Made by a program: the position numbers and the translations under genes. A stretch of DNA of 11,712 nucleotides, taken from the NCBI GenBank assembly GCA_902803585.1, contig CADCQO010000178.1, positions 1 to 11,712 on the forward strand, read 5' to 3'. A model generated the notes under the pieces. It ran no database searches. It was not told where the DNA came from and worked only from the letters and a program-made list of their open reading frames with translations. Shown one piece after another: positions 5,877 to 11,712 of this stretch. The first letter of the stretch is position 1. Every line of letters starts with the position of its first letter. Source of the stretch: an uncultured Ruminococcus sp. Lineage in GTDB: Bacteria > Bacillota > Clostridia > Oscillospirales > Acutalibacteraceae.

Positions 5877-7827
5877 AGTGGCGAAGACAGCAGGCTTTTG
5901 CTTCGGTGTGAAGCGAGCTGTTGATCTGGTAGAGAAACTGGTAGACGAGGGGAAAAAAGTCTGTACGCTCGGAGCAATTATTCATAATCCTCAGAAAGTG
6001 AGCGAACTTGCACAGAAGGGCGTACGGATCGTTGATACTCCTGCAGAGGTGCGTCCGGACGAAACATTGGTCATTCGTTCTCATGGTGTAGCGGCTTCTG
6101 TCACAGATACGATTGAACAGCTTGGTTTGGATTACCGCGATGCCACTTGTCCGTTTGTCCTGAAAATCCACAATATTGTTTCGGAACATTCTAAAAACGG
6201 CGAGATCATTCTGATTGCAGGAGATGGAAATCATCCGGAAGTGCAGGGCATTATCGGACATTGTTTTTCTGAATATCACACTTTTATGAATGCGCAGGAA
6301 CTGACAGATCTGTCCAAAAAAAATCCCTCATTGGCCGATCAACCCGTTTGTGTGGTCGTTCAGACAACTTTCCATAAAATTGAATGGAAAAATTCTTTAA
6401 AAATATTGCAAAAACTATATACAAATGCTAAAATATTTGATACAATATGTAGTGCCACCTCCGATCGCCAAACGGAAGCAGAGATTCTTGCGTCGGAATC
6501 AGATTTGATGCTTGTGATTGGCGGCAGACATAGTTCCAATACAAATAAGCTCTTCCGGATATGTCAGGAAAAGTGTAAAAAAGCTTACCTGATCGAGACA
6601 GCTGCAGAGCTGCCGAGAGGAGCCGGAAAGTCTGCTCATCGGATAGGCATTACCGCCGGTGCTTCAACGCCGGCAAGCATAATAAAGGAGGTACTTGTTA
6701 CCATGACAGAAGAAATCAAAAATACTACAGAAAGTGAAGCTGAGGAGAGTTTCAAGACGATCTATGAGGAGTCGTTGAAAAATTATAATACAGATGGCAG
6801 AGTAGTCGGTGTCGTTGTAGGTATCACTCCCACAGAGGTTTATGTGGATGTCGGCAGAAAACAGCAGGGCATTGTTCCTCTGGCAGAGCTTTCTAACGAT
6901 CCCAATGCCAAGACTGAGGATTTGGTAAAAATGGGTGATGAGCTGAATCTCATTATCATGAAAACCAATGATCAGGAAGGTACGATCCTTCTCTCCAAGA
7001 GACTTCTTGACGCACAGAAGGGCTGGGATGAGATCGTAAAGGCAGAAGAGGACAAGACGGTTGTTTCCGGTGTTGTTACTGAGGTTATCAAGGGCGGCGT
7101 TATCGCTGTTTCAAACGGCGTAAAGGTATTTATCCCTGCTTCTCTCGCAACTGCTACCAGAGGCGAACCGCTCGAAAACCTGCTCAAGAAGGAAGTTGAA
7201 TTCCGTATTATTGAAACCACCAGACAGAGAAAGCGTGCAGTCGGCTCTATCCGTGCCGTACTGGATGAAGCACGTAAAGCGAAGGTAGATGCTTTCTGGG
7301 CTGATGCTGAGGTTGGCAAAAAGTATGTCGGTACAGTCAAGTCTTTGACAAGCTACGGCGCTTTTGTAGATATCGGCGGCATTGACGGTATGGTACATAT
7401 TTCCGAACTGTCGTGGGGCAGAATCAAACATCCTTCTGAGGTTGTCAAAGTTGGTGATACTGTGGAAGTATACATCAAGGCTCTCGACACCGAAAAGAAC
7501 AAGATTTCACTTGGCTACAAAAAGACAGAAGACAATCCTTGGGAAATTCTGAAGAATCAGTATCCTGTTGGTACTGTATGTGAAGTTGAGGTTGTCGGTC
7601 TGACACAGTTTGGTGCTTTCGCAAGAATCCTGCCCGGTATTGATGGCCTGATTCACGTTTCTCAGATTTCTGACGAAAGAATCGAAAAGCCGCAGGACGT
7701 ATTGTCTGTTGGTCAGAAGGTTACTGTCAAGATCACAGCAATTGACTTTGAAGCAAAGCGTATCAGCCTTTCCATGAAAGCAGCTGCTGAAACTGCAGCC
7801 GAAGCTGATGAGGAAACTGACGCGTAA
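5866..7827 (+). CDS. ispH-rpsA: Fusion of IspH (HMBPP reductase) and ribosomal protein S1
   Basis: 653 residues with two functions. Residues 1-279 are 4-hydroxy-3-methylbut-2-enyl diphosphate reductase, the last step of the MEP isoprenoid pathway. The iron-sulfur cysteines C12, C95 and C195 are present, as are IIHNP (H40), RSHG (H73), GNHPE (H123, E125), QTT (166-168), the SSNTNKL loop (223-229) and ITAGASTP (262-269). After an acidic linker (about 281-305) come four S1 RNA-binding repeats at about 309-378, 395-463, 483-552 and 568-637; the third and fourth are the most typical (SYGAFVDIGGIDGMVHISELSW; QFGAFARILPGIDGLIHVSQIS). The tail is Ala/Glu-rich. Such fusions are known in clostridia. 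Codon use changes near the junction: AAA and AT-rich codons before it, more AAG and high-expression codons in the S1 part. A strong internal ribosome binding site and ATG stand exactly there. ATG 5866 follows GGGAGGAAGG inside the previous gene. Confidence 0.95.
   Translation: MEIRVAKTAGFCFGVKRAVDLVEKLVDEGKKVCTLGAIIHNPQKVSELAQKGVRIVDTPAEVRPDETLVIRSHGVAASVTDTIEQLGLDYRDATCPFVLKIHNIVSEHSKNGEIILIAGDGNHPEVQGIIGHCFSEYHTFMNAQELTDLSKKNPSLADQPVCVVVQTTFHKIEWKNSLKILQKLYTNAKIFDTICSATSDRQTEAEILASESDLMLVIGGRHSSNTNKLFRICQEKCKKAYLIETAAELPRGAGKSAHRIGITAGASTPASIIKEVLVTMTEEIKNTTESEAEESFKTIYEESLKNYNTDGRVVGVVVGITPTEVYVDVGRKQQGIVPLAELSNDPNAKTEDLVKMGDELNLIIMKTNDQEGTILLSKRLLDAQKGWDEIVKAEEDKTVVSGVVTEVIKGGVIAVSNGVKVFIPASLATATRGEPLENLLKKEVEFRIIETTRQRKRAVGSIRAVLDEARKAKVDAFWADAEVGKKYVGTVKSLTSYGAFVDIGGIDGMVHISELSWGRIKHPSEVVKVGDTVEVYIKALDTEKNKISLGYKKTEDNPWEILKNQYPVGTVCEVEVVGLTQFGAFARILPGIDGLIHVSQISDERIEKPQDVLSVGQKVTVKITAIDFEAKRISLSMKAAAETAAEADEETDA
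6406..6434 (+). promoter_or_regulatory. Possible promoter inside ispH, ahead of the S1 part
   Basis: TTGCAA (6406-6411), a 17-base spacer and TAAAAT (6429-6434) preceded by TGC, which gives an extended -10. It lies in an unusually AT-rich patch of the IspH coding sequence, about 270 bases before the internal start of S1. AT-rich lysine and isoleucine codons can mimic promoters, so this is tentative. Confidence 0.3.
6684..6705 (+). promoter_or_regulatory. Internal ribosome binding site and start for free S1
   Basis: AAAGGAGGT (6684-6692) matches the 16S anti-Shine-Dalgarno in nine bases. It is followed after ten bases by an in-frame ATG at 6703, codon 280 of the fusion. This is the exact border between the IspH domain and the S1 part (MTEEIKNTTES). 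Starting here would give a 374-residue protein with all four S1 repeats. The site is as good as any real gene start in the window. Confidence 0.6.
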
Positions 7828-7849
7828 TCTCCGGTTATGTATCTTAACA

Positions 7850-7886
7850 TTAGGGCATCTCGCATGAGGTGCCTTAATTGTATTTT
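7850..7886 (+). terminator. Terminator after the ispH-rpsA operon
   Basis: A 12-bp stem with two G-T pairs joins 7850-7861 (TTAGGGCATCTC) and 7866-7877 (GAGGTGCCTTAA) around a GCAT loop, followed by TTGTATTTT. It lies 22 bases after the stop codon. The interrupted T-tract suggests some read-through to the next gene. Confidence 0.65.
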
Positions 7887-7903
7887 CAGAGAGGTGTTCC
7901 GAT

Positions 7904-8455
7904 ATGTATGAGGAAATGACCGCGCTGGCACAACAGGCGGTATCAGAAATCATCACTGCTGCCCATTTGAAGGAAGGCGATATTTTTGTGGTCGGCTGTT
8001 CGTCCAGTACAGTAACAGGACAGTCGTTCGGCTCTGCGTCCAGTTTAGATATAGCACAGGCATTGTTCAACGGTATTTATCCCGTGCTGCAGCAGAAAGG
8101 TATTTATTTGGCGGCGCAGTGCTGCGAGCATTTGAATCGTGCAATCGTCATTGAAAGAAAAGCAGCCGAAAAGCAGAACAGAGAAGCTGTCAATGTTGTA
8201 CCGCAGCCGAAAGCGGGCGGCTCTTTTGCAACCATTACTTACAATACGCTGCAGGAACCTGTAATGGTGGAACATATCCGTGCAGATGCAGGAATGGATA
8301 TTGGCGGAGTGCTTATCGGTATGCACCTGAAAGAGGTTGCTGTGCCGCTGACACTGACCGTCAGAAAAATCGGGGAAGCAAATATTACGGCAGCTCGTAC
8401 CAGACCGAAATTTATCGGCGGTGAAAGAGCGCACTACAATGAGCTGTTAAAATAA
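7904..8455 (+). CDS. YwlG/UPF0340 (TIGR01440) family protein
   Basis: A 183-residue soluble protein that matches the UPF0340/DUF436 family, of which Bacillus YwlG is a member; its biochemical role is not established. Recognisable features are EGDIFVVGCSSSTVTGQSFG (about 24-43), AQCCEHLNRAIVIER (about 76-90) with two adjacent cysteines and a histidine, EPVMVEHIRADAGMDIGG, and the C-terminal VGEAxxTxARTRPKxIGGxRAxY-like end, here GEANITAARTRPKFIGGER. No signal peptide or membrane segment is seen. ATG 7904 follows GAGAGGTG (7889-7896). No convincing promoter lies in the short gap after the terminator at 7850-7886, so it may rely partly on read-through. It is followed after 14 bases by the HD-domain gene, which suggests co-transcription. 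Assignment to the family is confident; a function is not claimed. Confidence 0.88.
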   Translation: MYEEMTALAQQAVSEIITAAHLKEGDIFVVGCSSSTVTGQSFGSASSLDIAQALFNGIYPVLQQKGIYLAAQCCEHLNRAIVIERKAAEKQNREAVNVVPQPKAGGSFATITYNTLQEPVMVEHIRADAGMDIGGVLIGMHLKEVAVPLTLTVRKIGEANITAARTRPKFIGGERAHYNELLK

Positions 8456-8469
8456 AAAGGGAGAATGCT

Positions 8470-9057
8470 ATGAGCTACCGAGAGGAATTTATCGAAATTT
8501 ACAACACCAATATCAAAAGAGAGGGTGCAGCTGAATTACTGGAATGGCTGCAGAAAACTGACTTCTTTACAGCACCCGCCAGTACAAAATATCATTGTGC
8601 CTGTGAAGAAGGGCTGCTGATGCACAGCCTGAGTGTGTACCATACTTTGATGGATAAACACTTTGAAGAAGGGAAGGACAGCCGAGAGAGCTTTGCTGTC
8701 TGCGCCCTTCTGCATGACTTGTGCAAGGCACAGTTCTACAAGGTTTCAACCCGCAATGTCAAAAACGAGGAAACAGGTCAGTGGGAAAAGCGTCCGTTCT
8801 ATGCGGTAGAAGATGTTTTTCCTTATGGCCACGGCGAAAAATCCGTTTTTCTGATTGAACGCTTTATGCGCCTGAAGACTTCTGAAGCAATGGCAATCCG
8901 CTGGCATATGGGTGGCTTTGATGATGCTGTGCGCGGCGGAAGTTTTGCTATTAGTCTTGCATTTGAAAAATATCCGTTAGCGGTAAAGCTGCATCTGGCA
9001 GATCTTGAGTCCACTTATCTGCGTGAACAACATACTGCTGCCAGTGCCAATCGTTAA
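8470..9057 (+). CDS. HD-domain phosphohydrolase
   Basis: A 195-residue cytoplasmic protein with an HD-type metal-dependent phosphohydrolase fold. Likely metal ligands are H52 (LLMHSLSVYHTL), the H82-D83 doublet (ALLHDLCKAQFY), H121 (PYGHGEKS), H146 (AIRWHMGG) and D178 (LHLADLEST), in the order expected for the family. The PYGHGEKSVFLIE and RWHMGGFD segments resemble the HD part of nucleases such as YhaM, but the OB-fold domain of those enzymes is missing. It could act on nucleotides or RNA ends; the substrate is not determinable from sequence. ATG 8470 follows AAGGGAG (8457-8463). It is packed 14 bases after the UPF0340 gene and 34 bases before the leucine-rich repeat lipoprotein gene, so the three are probably one transcript, though no shared pathway is obvious. 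Confidence 0.85.
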   Translation: MSYREEFIEIYNTNIKREGAAELLEWLQKTDFFTAPASTKYHCACEEGLLMHSLSVYHTLMDKHFEEGKDSRESFAVCALLHDLCKAQFYKVSTRNVKNEETGQWEKRPFYAVEDVFPYGHGEKSVFLIERFMRLKTSEAMAIRWHMGGFDDAVRGGSFAISLAFEKYPLAVKLHLADLESTYLREQHTAASANR

Positions 9058-9091
9058 AAATATCAGCAGGGTCTGTAAAAGGAGTGAGTAA

Positions 9092-10504
9092 ATGATGCAA
9101 AAATGGAAGAGTATGACGCGGGTGCTGCTGATGGGGATAGTGCTGTCCGTCGTTATGACAGCGGGCTGTTCTGCTGACAAAACGTCCGGTACAAGTTCAG
9201 TTGTATCTTCACCAGCTGAAAGCGTATCTGTTTCTCAGAATGAACAGAGTGTTGCTGAATCTTCTGAACCGGAAACACAGGTCGATTTCGAATATCAACG
9301 TGACTATCATTATGATGATGACGGAAAAGAAGTCTATCACATCAGGCTGACCAAATATATTGGTTCTTCGACAAAAGTAACGATACCGGAAAAAATAGAC
9401 AGTTATCCCGTTGAAACATTGGATTCCAGATTGTTTTCCGATACATCTGTGGAAGAAATTACCATCCCTGATACCGTCACAGAAATGAATTACAGCTGCT
9501 TTGAAAACTGTCAGAAGCTGACCTCCGTGACGTTGCCGGCAAAGATCAAATCCATTCCAACCAGTGCTTTCAAAAATTGCAAAGCCTTGACAAGCATCGA
9601 GATTCCCGAAGGCGTTGTTACCATTGAATCACAGGCTTTTATGGACTGCGATAATCTTTCTCATGTAACAATACCGGAATCTGTCAGGGAAATCGAATCC
9701 GGTACATTTATGAATTGTGTCAATCTGGGTGAGATTGCTTTCCCATCAAATATGGAGGCTTTTGGCAGCGATGTACTGTATAACACAAAGCTGTTCAATG
9801 ATGCCCCTGAGGGAGATATCTATATCGGAAATGTGTATTATGCTTATAAGTTTGACACCAGTACCACAGAGGCTGCGATAAAGAGTGTACAGGAACTGAC
9901 TCAGAAGGGCAAAATCACTTTTGCAGAAGGTACACGAATTATTGCCAGTCTTGCTTTCTGCAATACTGAAGGAAAAAAGGAACTTCCTCCGGTAGACGTA
10001 GAAATTCCTGATTCTGTTGTATATGCAGGAAGCGGCGCATTTTACTGGCTGAATATCGGAACGATCAATCTGAATGCCTCAGTTGCCAGATTGTCCAACG
10101 ATGCCATGATGAATGGCTGTAATGTCAGGGAAGTGAAATGGGGAGAAAACGTAACAGAGATTGCTGAAAATCTTTTTAACGCTGTCACGATTGAACACCT
10201 TGAAATTCCTGCTACAGTGAAGAAAATCAACGATACCGCCTTTTTCCAGAGCGGAGTGAAGTCTGTTCTTATCCACGAAGGAACGGAATACATTGGTTCC
10301 CGTGCATTTATGTCCTGTTCCGAACTGGAAAAAGTTTTTATACCGGCTTCCGTCAAGACATTCGGGGAGGGTTACGCCAATGTCTTTGAGGAAAGCCCGA
10401 AAGTAGTTATTTATACAATCGCCGGTTCTGCTGCGGAAAAATACGCAAAAGAACACAACATACCGGTCGAAACGATTGAGGGTGAGGGTGCGTTTACGCT
10501 CTGA
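9092..10504 (+). CDS. BspA-like leucine-rich repeat lipoprotein
   Basis: A 470-residue predicted surface lipoprotein. Residues 1-26 form a lipoprotein signal peptide (basic MMQKWKSMTR, hydrophobic VLLMGIVLSVV, lipobox TAGC with C26 as the lipidated residue). A Ser/Glu-rich flexible linker follows (about 27-65), then a short beta region. Two blocks of BspA-type repeats come next: about 94-222 (IPDTVTEM, CQKLTSVTLPAKIKSIPTSAF, CKALTSIEIPEGV, CDNLSHVTIPESV) and about 275-422 (IPDSVVYAGSGAF, IPATVKKINDTAF, CSELEKVFIPASV), separated by a non-repeat insert rich in Tyr and Thr (about 235-272). It ends with the family's usual cap, VVIYTIAGSAAEKYAKEHNIPVE. Such proteins often mediate adhesion or polymer binding. 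AAAGGAG (9078-9084) lies seven bases before the ATG; the next codon is also ATG. The gene ends at a bidirectional terminator. Confidence 0.92.
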   Translation: MMQKWKSMTRVLLMGIVLSVVMTAGCSADKTSGTSSVVSSPAESVSVSQNEQSVAESSEPETQVDFEYQRDYHYDDDGKEVYHIRLTKYIGSSTKVTIPEKIDSYPVETLDSRLFSDTSVEEITIPDTVTEMNYSCFENCQKLTSVTLPAKIKSIPTSAFKNCKALTSIEIPEGVVTIESQAFMDCDNLSHVTIPESVREIESGTFMNCVNLGEIAFPSNMEAFGSDVLYNTKLFNDAPEGDIYIGNVYYAYKFDTSTTEAAIKSVQELTQKGKITFAEGTRIIASLAFCNTEGKKELPPVDVEIPDSVVYAGSGAFYWLNIGTINLNASVARLSNDAMMNGCNVREVKWGENVTEIAENLFNAVTIEHLEIPATVKKINDTAFFQSGVKSVLIHEGTEYIGSRAFMSCSELEKVFIPASVKTFGEGYANVFEESPKVVIYTIAGSAAEKYAKEHNIPVETIEGEGAFTL

Positions 10505-10530
10505 CCGAGCTGATGCCCATCAATTCTGCA

Positions 10531-10587
10531 CAAAAAATCAGCAGGTATATCCTGTCCGCAAGGAAAAGGATACGCCTGCTTTTTTTG
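10531..10587. terminator. Bidirectional terminator between convergent genes
   Basis: AGCAGG (10540-10545) pairs with CCTGCT (10575-10580), extended inward by TATCC (10548-10552) with GGATA (10568-10572). A T-run (10580-10586) follows on the plus strand, and an A-run (10532-10537) precedes, giving a T-run on the minus strand. It can serve both the lipoprotein gene and the converging phosphodiesterase gene. Confidence 0.85.
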
Positions 10588-10620
10588 TGTTGTTCGAACC
10601 ATCAGCATCTCAGCGGCATA

Positions 10621-11115
10621 TCATGTAATGATAACGGGTCCGTACTGATGGTCAGGATATTCTTGAGCGGTAATTTTACCGGTTGCCTCATCAATGTCAA
10701 TGAGCGTGTATTCTTCATGATAACCGATAGAACCGGGATTGCAGATCAGCATACGGCTGTCAGCGATTGTAAGCTGACGATGTGTGTGTCCGAACAGAAC
10801 GATGTCAGCATTTTCCTGATGTCCCAGTGCGATCAGTCTGTCCAGACTGCTTTTGACCATCTGTGTATGACCATGAGATACGAGAATTTTTTTACCGCCG
10901 ACATTTGCCGTCAGCAGGACGGGATTGTCACAATACCAGTCACAGTTGCCCCGTACAGCATAATATGTTCTGTCAGGGAACTTTTTGCGAATGATATCTA
11001 TATCCTGATGGCCGTCTCCGCAGAAAATGACGACCTTTGCATCTTTATGGTAGCGAACAGCATAAAACATAGAAGTTTCGCTGCCGTGAGAATCCGAAAA
11101 AACTAATATCTTCAT
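10621..11115 (-). CDS. YfcE/MJ0936-family metallophosphoesterase
   Basis: A 164-residue cytoplasmic calcineurin-like phosphodiesterase. It has the complete metal-binding set in family order: DSH (D8, H10), CGDGH (D34), GNCD (N57), SHGH (H81) and FGHTH (H110, H112), plus NPGS (126-129). Length and motifs match the small MJ0936/YfcE group, whose members hydrolyse phosphodiesters with Mn or Ni in vitro; the natural substrate is generally unclear. The start is ATG (complement of 11113-11115) with a strong AAAAGGAGG site (complement of 11121-11129). It is the only minus-strand gene seen. It converges on the lipoprotein gene across the terminator at 10531-10587 and is divergent from the small genes at 11159 with only 43 bases between the starts. 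In many firmicutes this family sits next to rdgB/rph, but those genes are not visible here. Confidence 0.93.
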   Translation of the reverse strand: MKILVFSDSHGSETSMFYAVRYHKDAKVVIFCGDGHQDIDIIRKKFPDRTYYAVRGNCDWYCDNPVLLTANVGGKKILVSHGHTQMVKSSLDRLIALGHQENADIVLFGHTHRQLTIADSRMLICNPGSIGYHEEYTLIDIDEATGKITAQEYPDHQYGPVIIT

Positions 11116-11158
11116 ATTTTCCTCCTTTTGTACATATCAATGTAGAGGTGGTGAGAGT

Positions 11159-11314
11159 ATGGATAAAAACAGTGTTGACCAGCTTTTCAGCAAACTTTCT
11201 GAAGAAGACCGCAAAAAGGTGGAGCAAATTCTGGCAGATAAGAACAAGACCCAACAGATACTGAATACGCCGCAGGCACAAGCTCTGATGAAAAAGCTCA
11301 TGGGGGCACAGTAA
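11159..11314 (+). CDS. Small acidic/basic helical protein, 51 residues, unknown
   Basis: A 51-residue frame beginning MDKNSVDQLFSKLSEED and ending KKLMGAQ. I do not recognise a family. It is rich in Lys, Glu and Gln, is predicted to be wholly helical, and has no signal or membrane segment. A good ribosome site GAGGTG (11145-11150) lies eight bases before the ATG. Its stop is two bases before the next start, so the pair is likely translated together. The segment TQQILNTPQAQALMKKLMG resembles the DPQTMEQIRGLAGMLG segment of the following protein, so the two may interact or share origin. The tight spacing and good ribosome site make it a credible gene despite its size. Confidence 0.7.
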   Translation: MDKNSVDQLFSKLSEEDRKKVEQILADKNKTQQILNTPQAQALMKKLMGAQ

Positions 11315-11316
11315 GT

Positions 11317-11700
11317 ATGGAGGATCTATCCCGTAAAATCAGTGAGCTTTTAGGAGATCCGCAGACAATGGAGCAAATCAGGGGACTGGCAGGAATGCTC
11401 GGACAAAGTGCGCCGTCCTCTGAAGCCGTTCCGCCGCCTGCTGAAAAAAACACTGCCGTATCAGATACCCCGCCTGTCAGCGGAATACCTGATGCCAATA
11501 TGCTTGGTATGGTAATGAAGCTGGCGCCGCTTTTTCAGTCTTTTCGCGATGAAGATGAAAGCACCAGATTATTAAGAGCGCTCAAGCCGTTCATGCACGA
11601 AGAGCGGGCAAAACGCATTGACGGTGCGATACGGCTGCTGCATATCATGAAAATACTGCCCTTGCTGAAAGGTTCGGGCATCGACTTGTTTTCGGCATAG
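11317..11700 (+). CDS. Hypothetical protein, 127 residues, helical with Pro-rich linker
   Basis: Complete frame of 127 residues with no recognised domain. Residues 1-30 form an amphipathic helix region (SRKISELLGDPQTMEQIRGL). Residues 31-60 are a Ser/Pro/Ala-rich flexible linker. Residues 61-127 are helical, with a Met/Leu-rich patch (NMLGMVMKLAPLFQSF) and a basic helix (LRALKPFMHEERAKRIDGAI) ending in LLHIMKILPLLKG. It has no signal peptide; the hydrophobic ends might be membrane-associating or protein-binding. GGGGG (11302-11306), ten bases upstream of the ATG and inside the preceding gene, is a weak ribosome site, so translation is probably coupled to that gene. A fresh AGAGGAGG directly after the stop indicates that the operon continues beyond the window. 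Confidence 0.75.
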   Translation: MEDLSRKISELLGDPQTMEQIRGLAGMLGQSAPSSEAVPPPAEKNTAVSDTPPVSGIPDANMLGMVMKLAPLFQSFRDEDESTRLLRALKPFMHEERAKRIDGAIRLLHIMKILPLLKGSGIDLFSA

Positions 11701-11708
11701 AGAGGAGG
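11701..11708 (+). promoter_or_regulatory. Ribosome binding site of a gene beyond the window
   Basis: AGAGGAGG stands directly after the stop codon at 11698-11700. It is a strong Shine-Dalgarno, and the next start codon would fall just outside the window on the plus strand. It implies a third gene in the unit that begins at 11159. Confidence 0.6.
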
Positions 11709-11712
11709 ACGG

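Noticed and set aside
7507..8070. Minus-strand frame of 187 codons across the rpsA end and the UPF0340 start
   Set aside because: It overlaps two well-supported plus-strand genes and has no recognisable protein features.
10513..11106. Long plus-strand frame of 197 codons opposite the phosphodiesterase gene
   Set aside because: It is the antisense shadow of a gene with complete metal-binding motifs, has no ribosome site, and begins inside the terminator region.
1..11712. CRISPR arrays, insertion sequences, tRNA/rRNA genes, phage or toxin-antitoxin modules
   Set aside because: No spaced direct repeats, transposase-like frames, structural RNA signatures or typical toxin/antitoxin pairs were seen by eye on either strand.

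Overview
The window looks like chromosome from a low-to-mid-GC clostridial gut bacterium, most likely a Ruminococcus-like member of the Oscillospiraceae/Ruminococcaceae. Reasons: the gene order cytidylate kinase, two PlsC-type acyltransferases, then an IspH fused to ribosomal protein S1; BspA-like leucine-rich repeat surface proteins; strong AGGAGG ribosome binding sites; and many ATGA-type stop/start overlaps. This placement is inferred from gene content, not from a database search. I see no phage genes, insertion sequences, CRISPR arrays, tRNAs or rRNAs.

Left part (1-3780): the 3' end of a BspA-like leucine-rich repeat protein; a TetR-family regulator with its own promoter and terminator; a non-coding stretch of almost 400 bases; then a three-gene unit made of an ECF-type sigma factor, a membrane protein that is probably its anti-sigma factor (cytoplasmic N-terminus, one membrane segment, PepSY-like outer part), and a small single-pass membrane protein. 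The same 13-base sequence containing a 12-bp palindrome lies upstream and downstream of the TetR gene.

Centre (3954-7886): a housekeeping operon with a good extended -10 promoter: cmk, plsC, a second plsC-like gene, and ispH-rpsA, closed by a hairpin terminator. Cmk feeds CTP/dCTP and CDP-lipid synthesis, the PlsC proteins make phosphatidic acid, IspH makes isoprenoid precursors, and S1 acts in translation initiation. Two points stand out. The second plsC gene has no ATG/GTG/TTG start where its conserved N-terminus begins, only ATC or ATA. The IspH-S1 fusion carries a near-perfect Shine-Dalgarno and an in-frame ATG exactly at the S1 boundary, so a free S1 protein may also be made.

Right part (7904-11712): a likely operon of a YwlG/UPF0340 protein, an HD-domain phosphohydrolase and a BspA-like leucine-rich repeat lipoprotein, ending at a bidirectional terminator. 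A minus-strand YfcE/MJ0936-type phosphodiesterase converges on it. Divergent from that gene, only 43 bases away, start two small unrecognised genes (51 and 127 residues), and a ribosome binding site at the window edge suggests a further gene. The most interesting items are unusual translation starts and a possible TetR operator pair; I did not find a clear new defence or mobile system.
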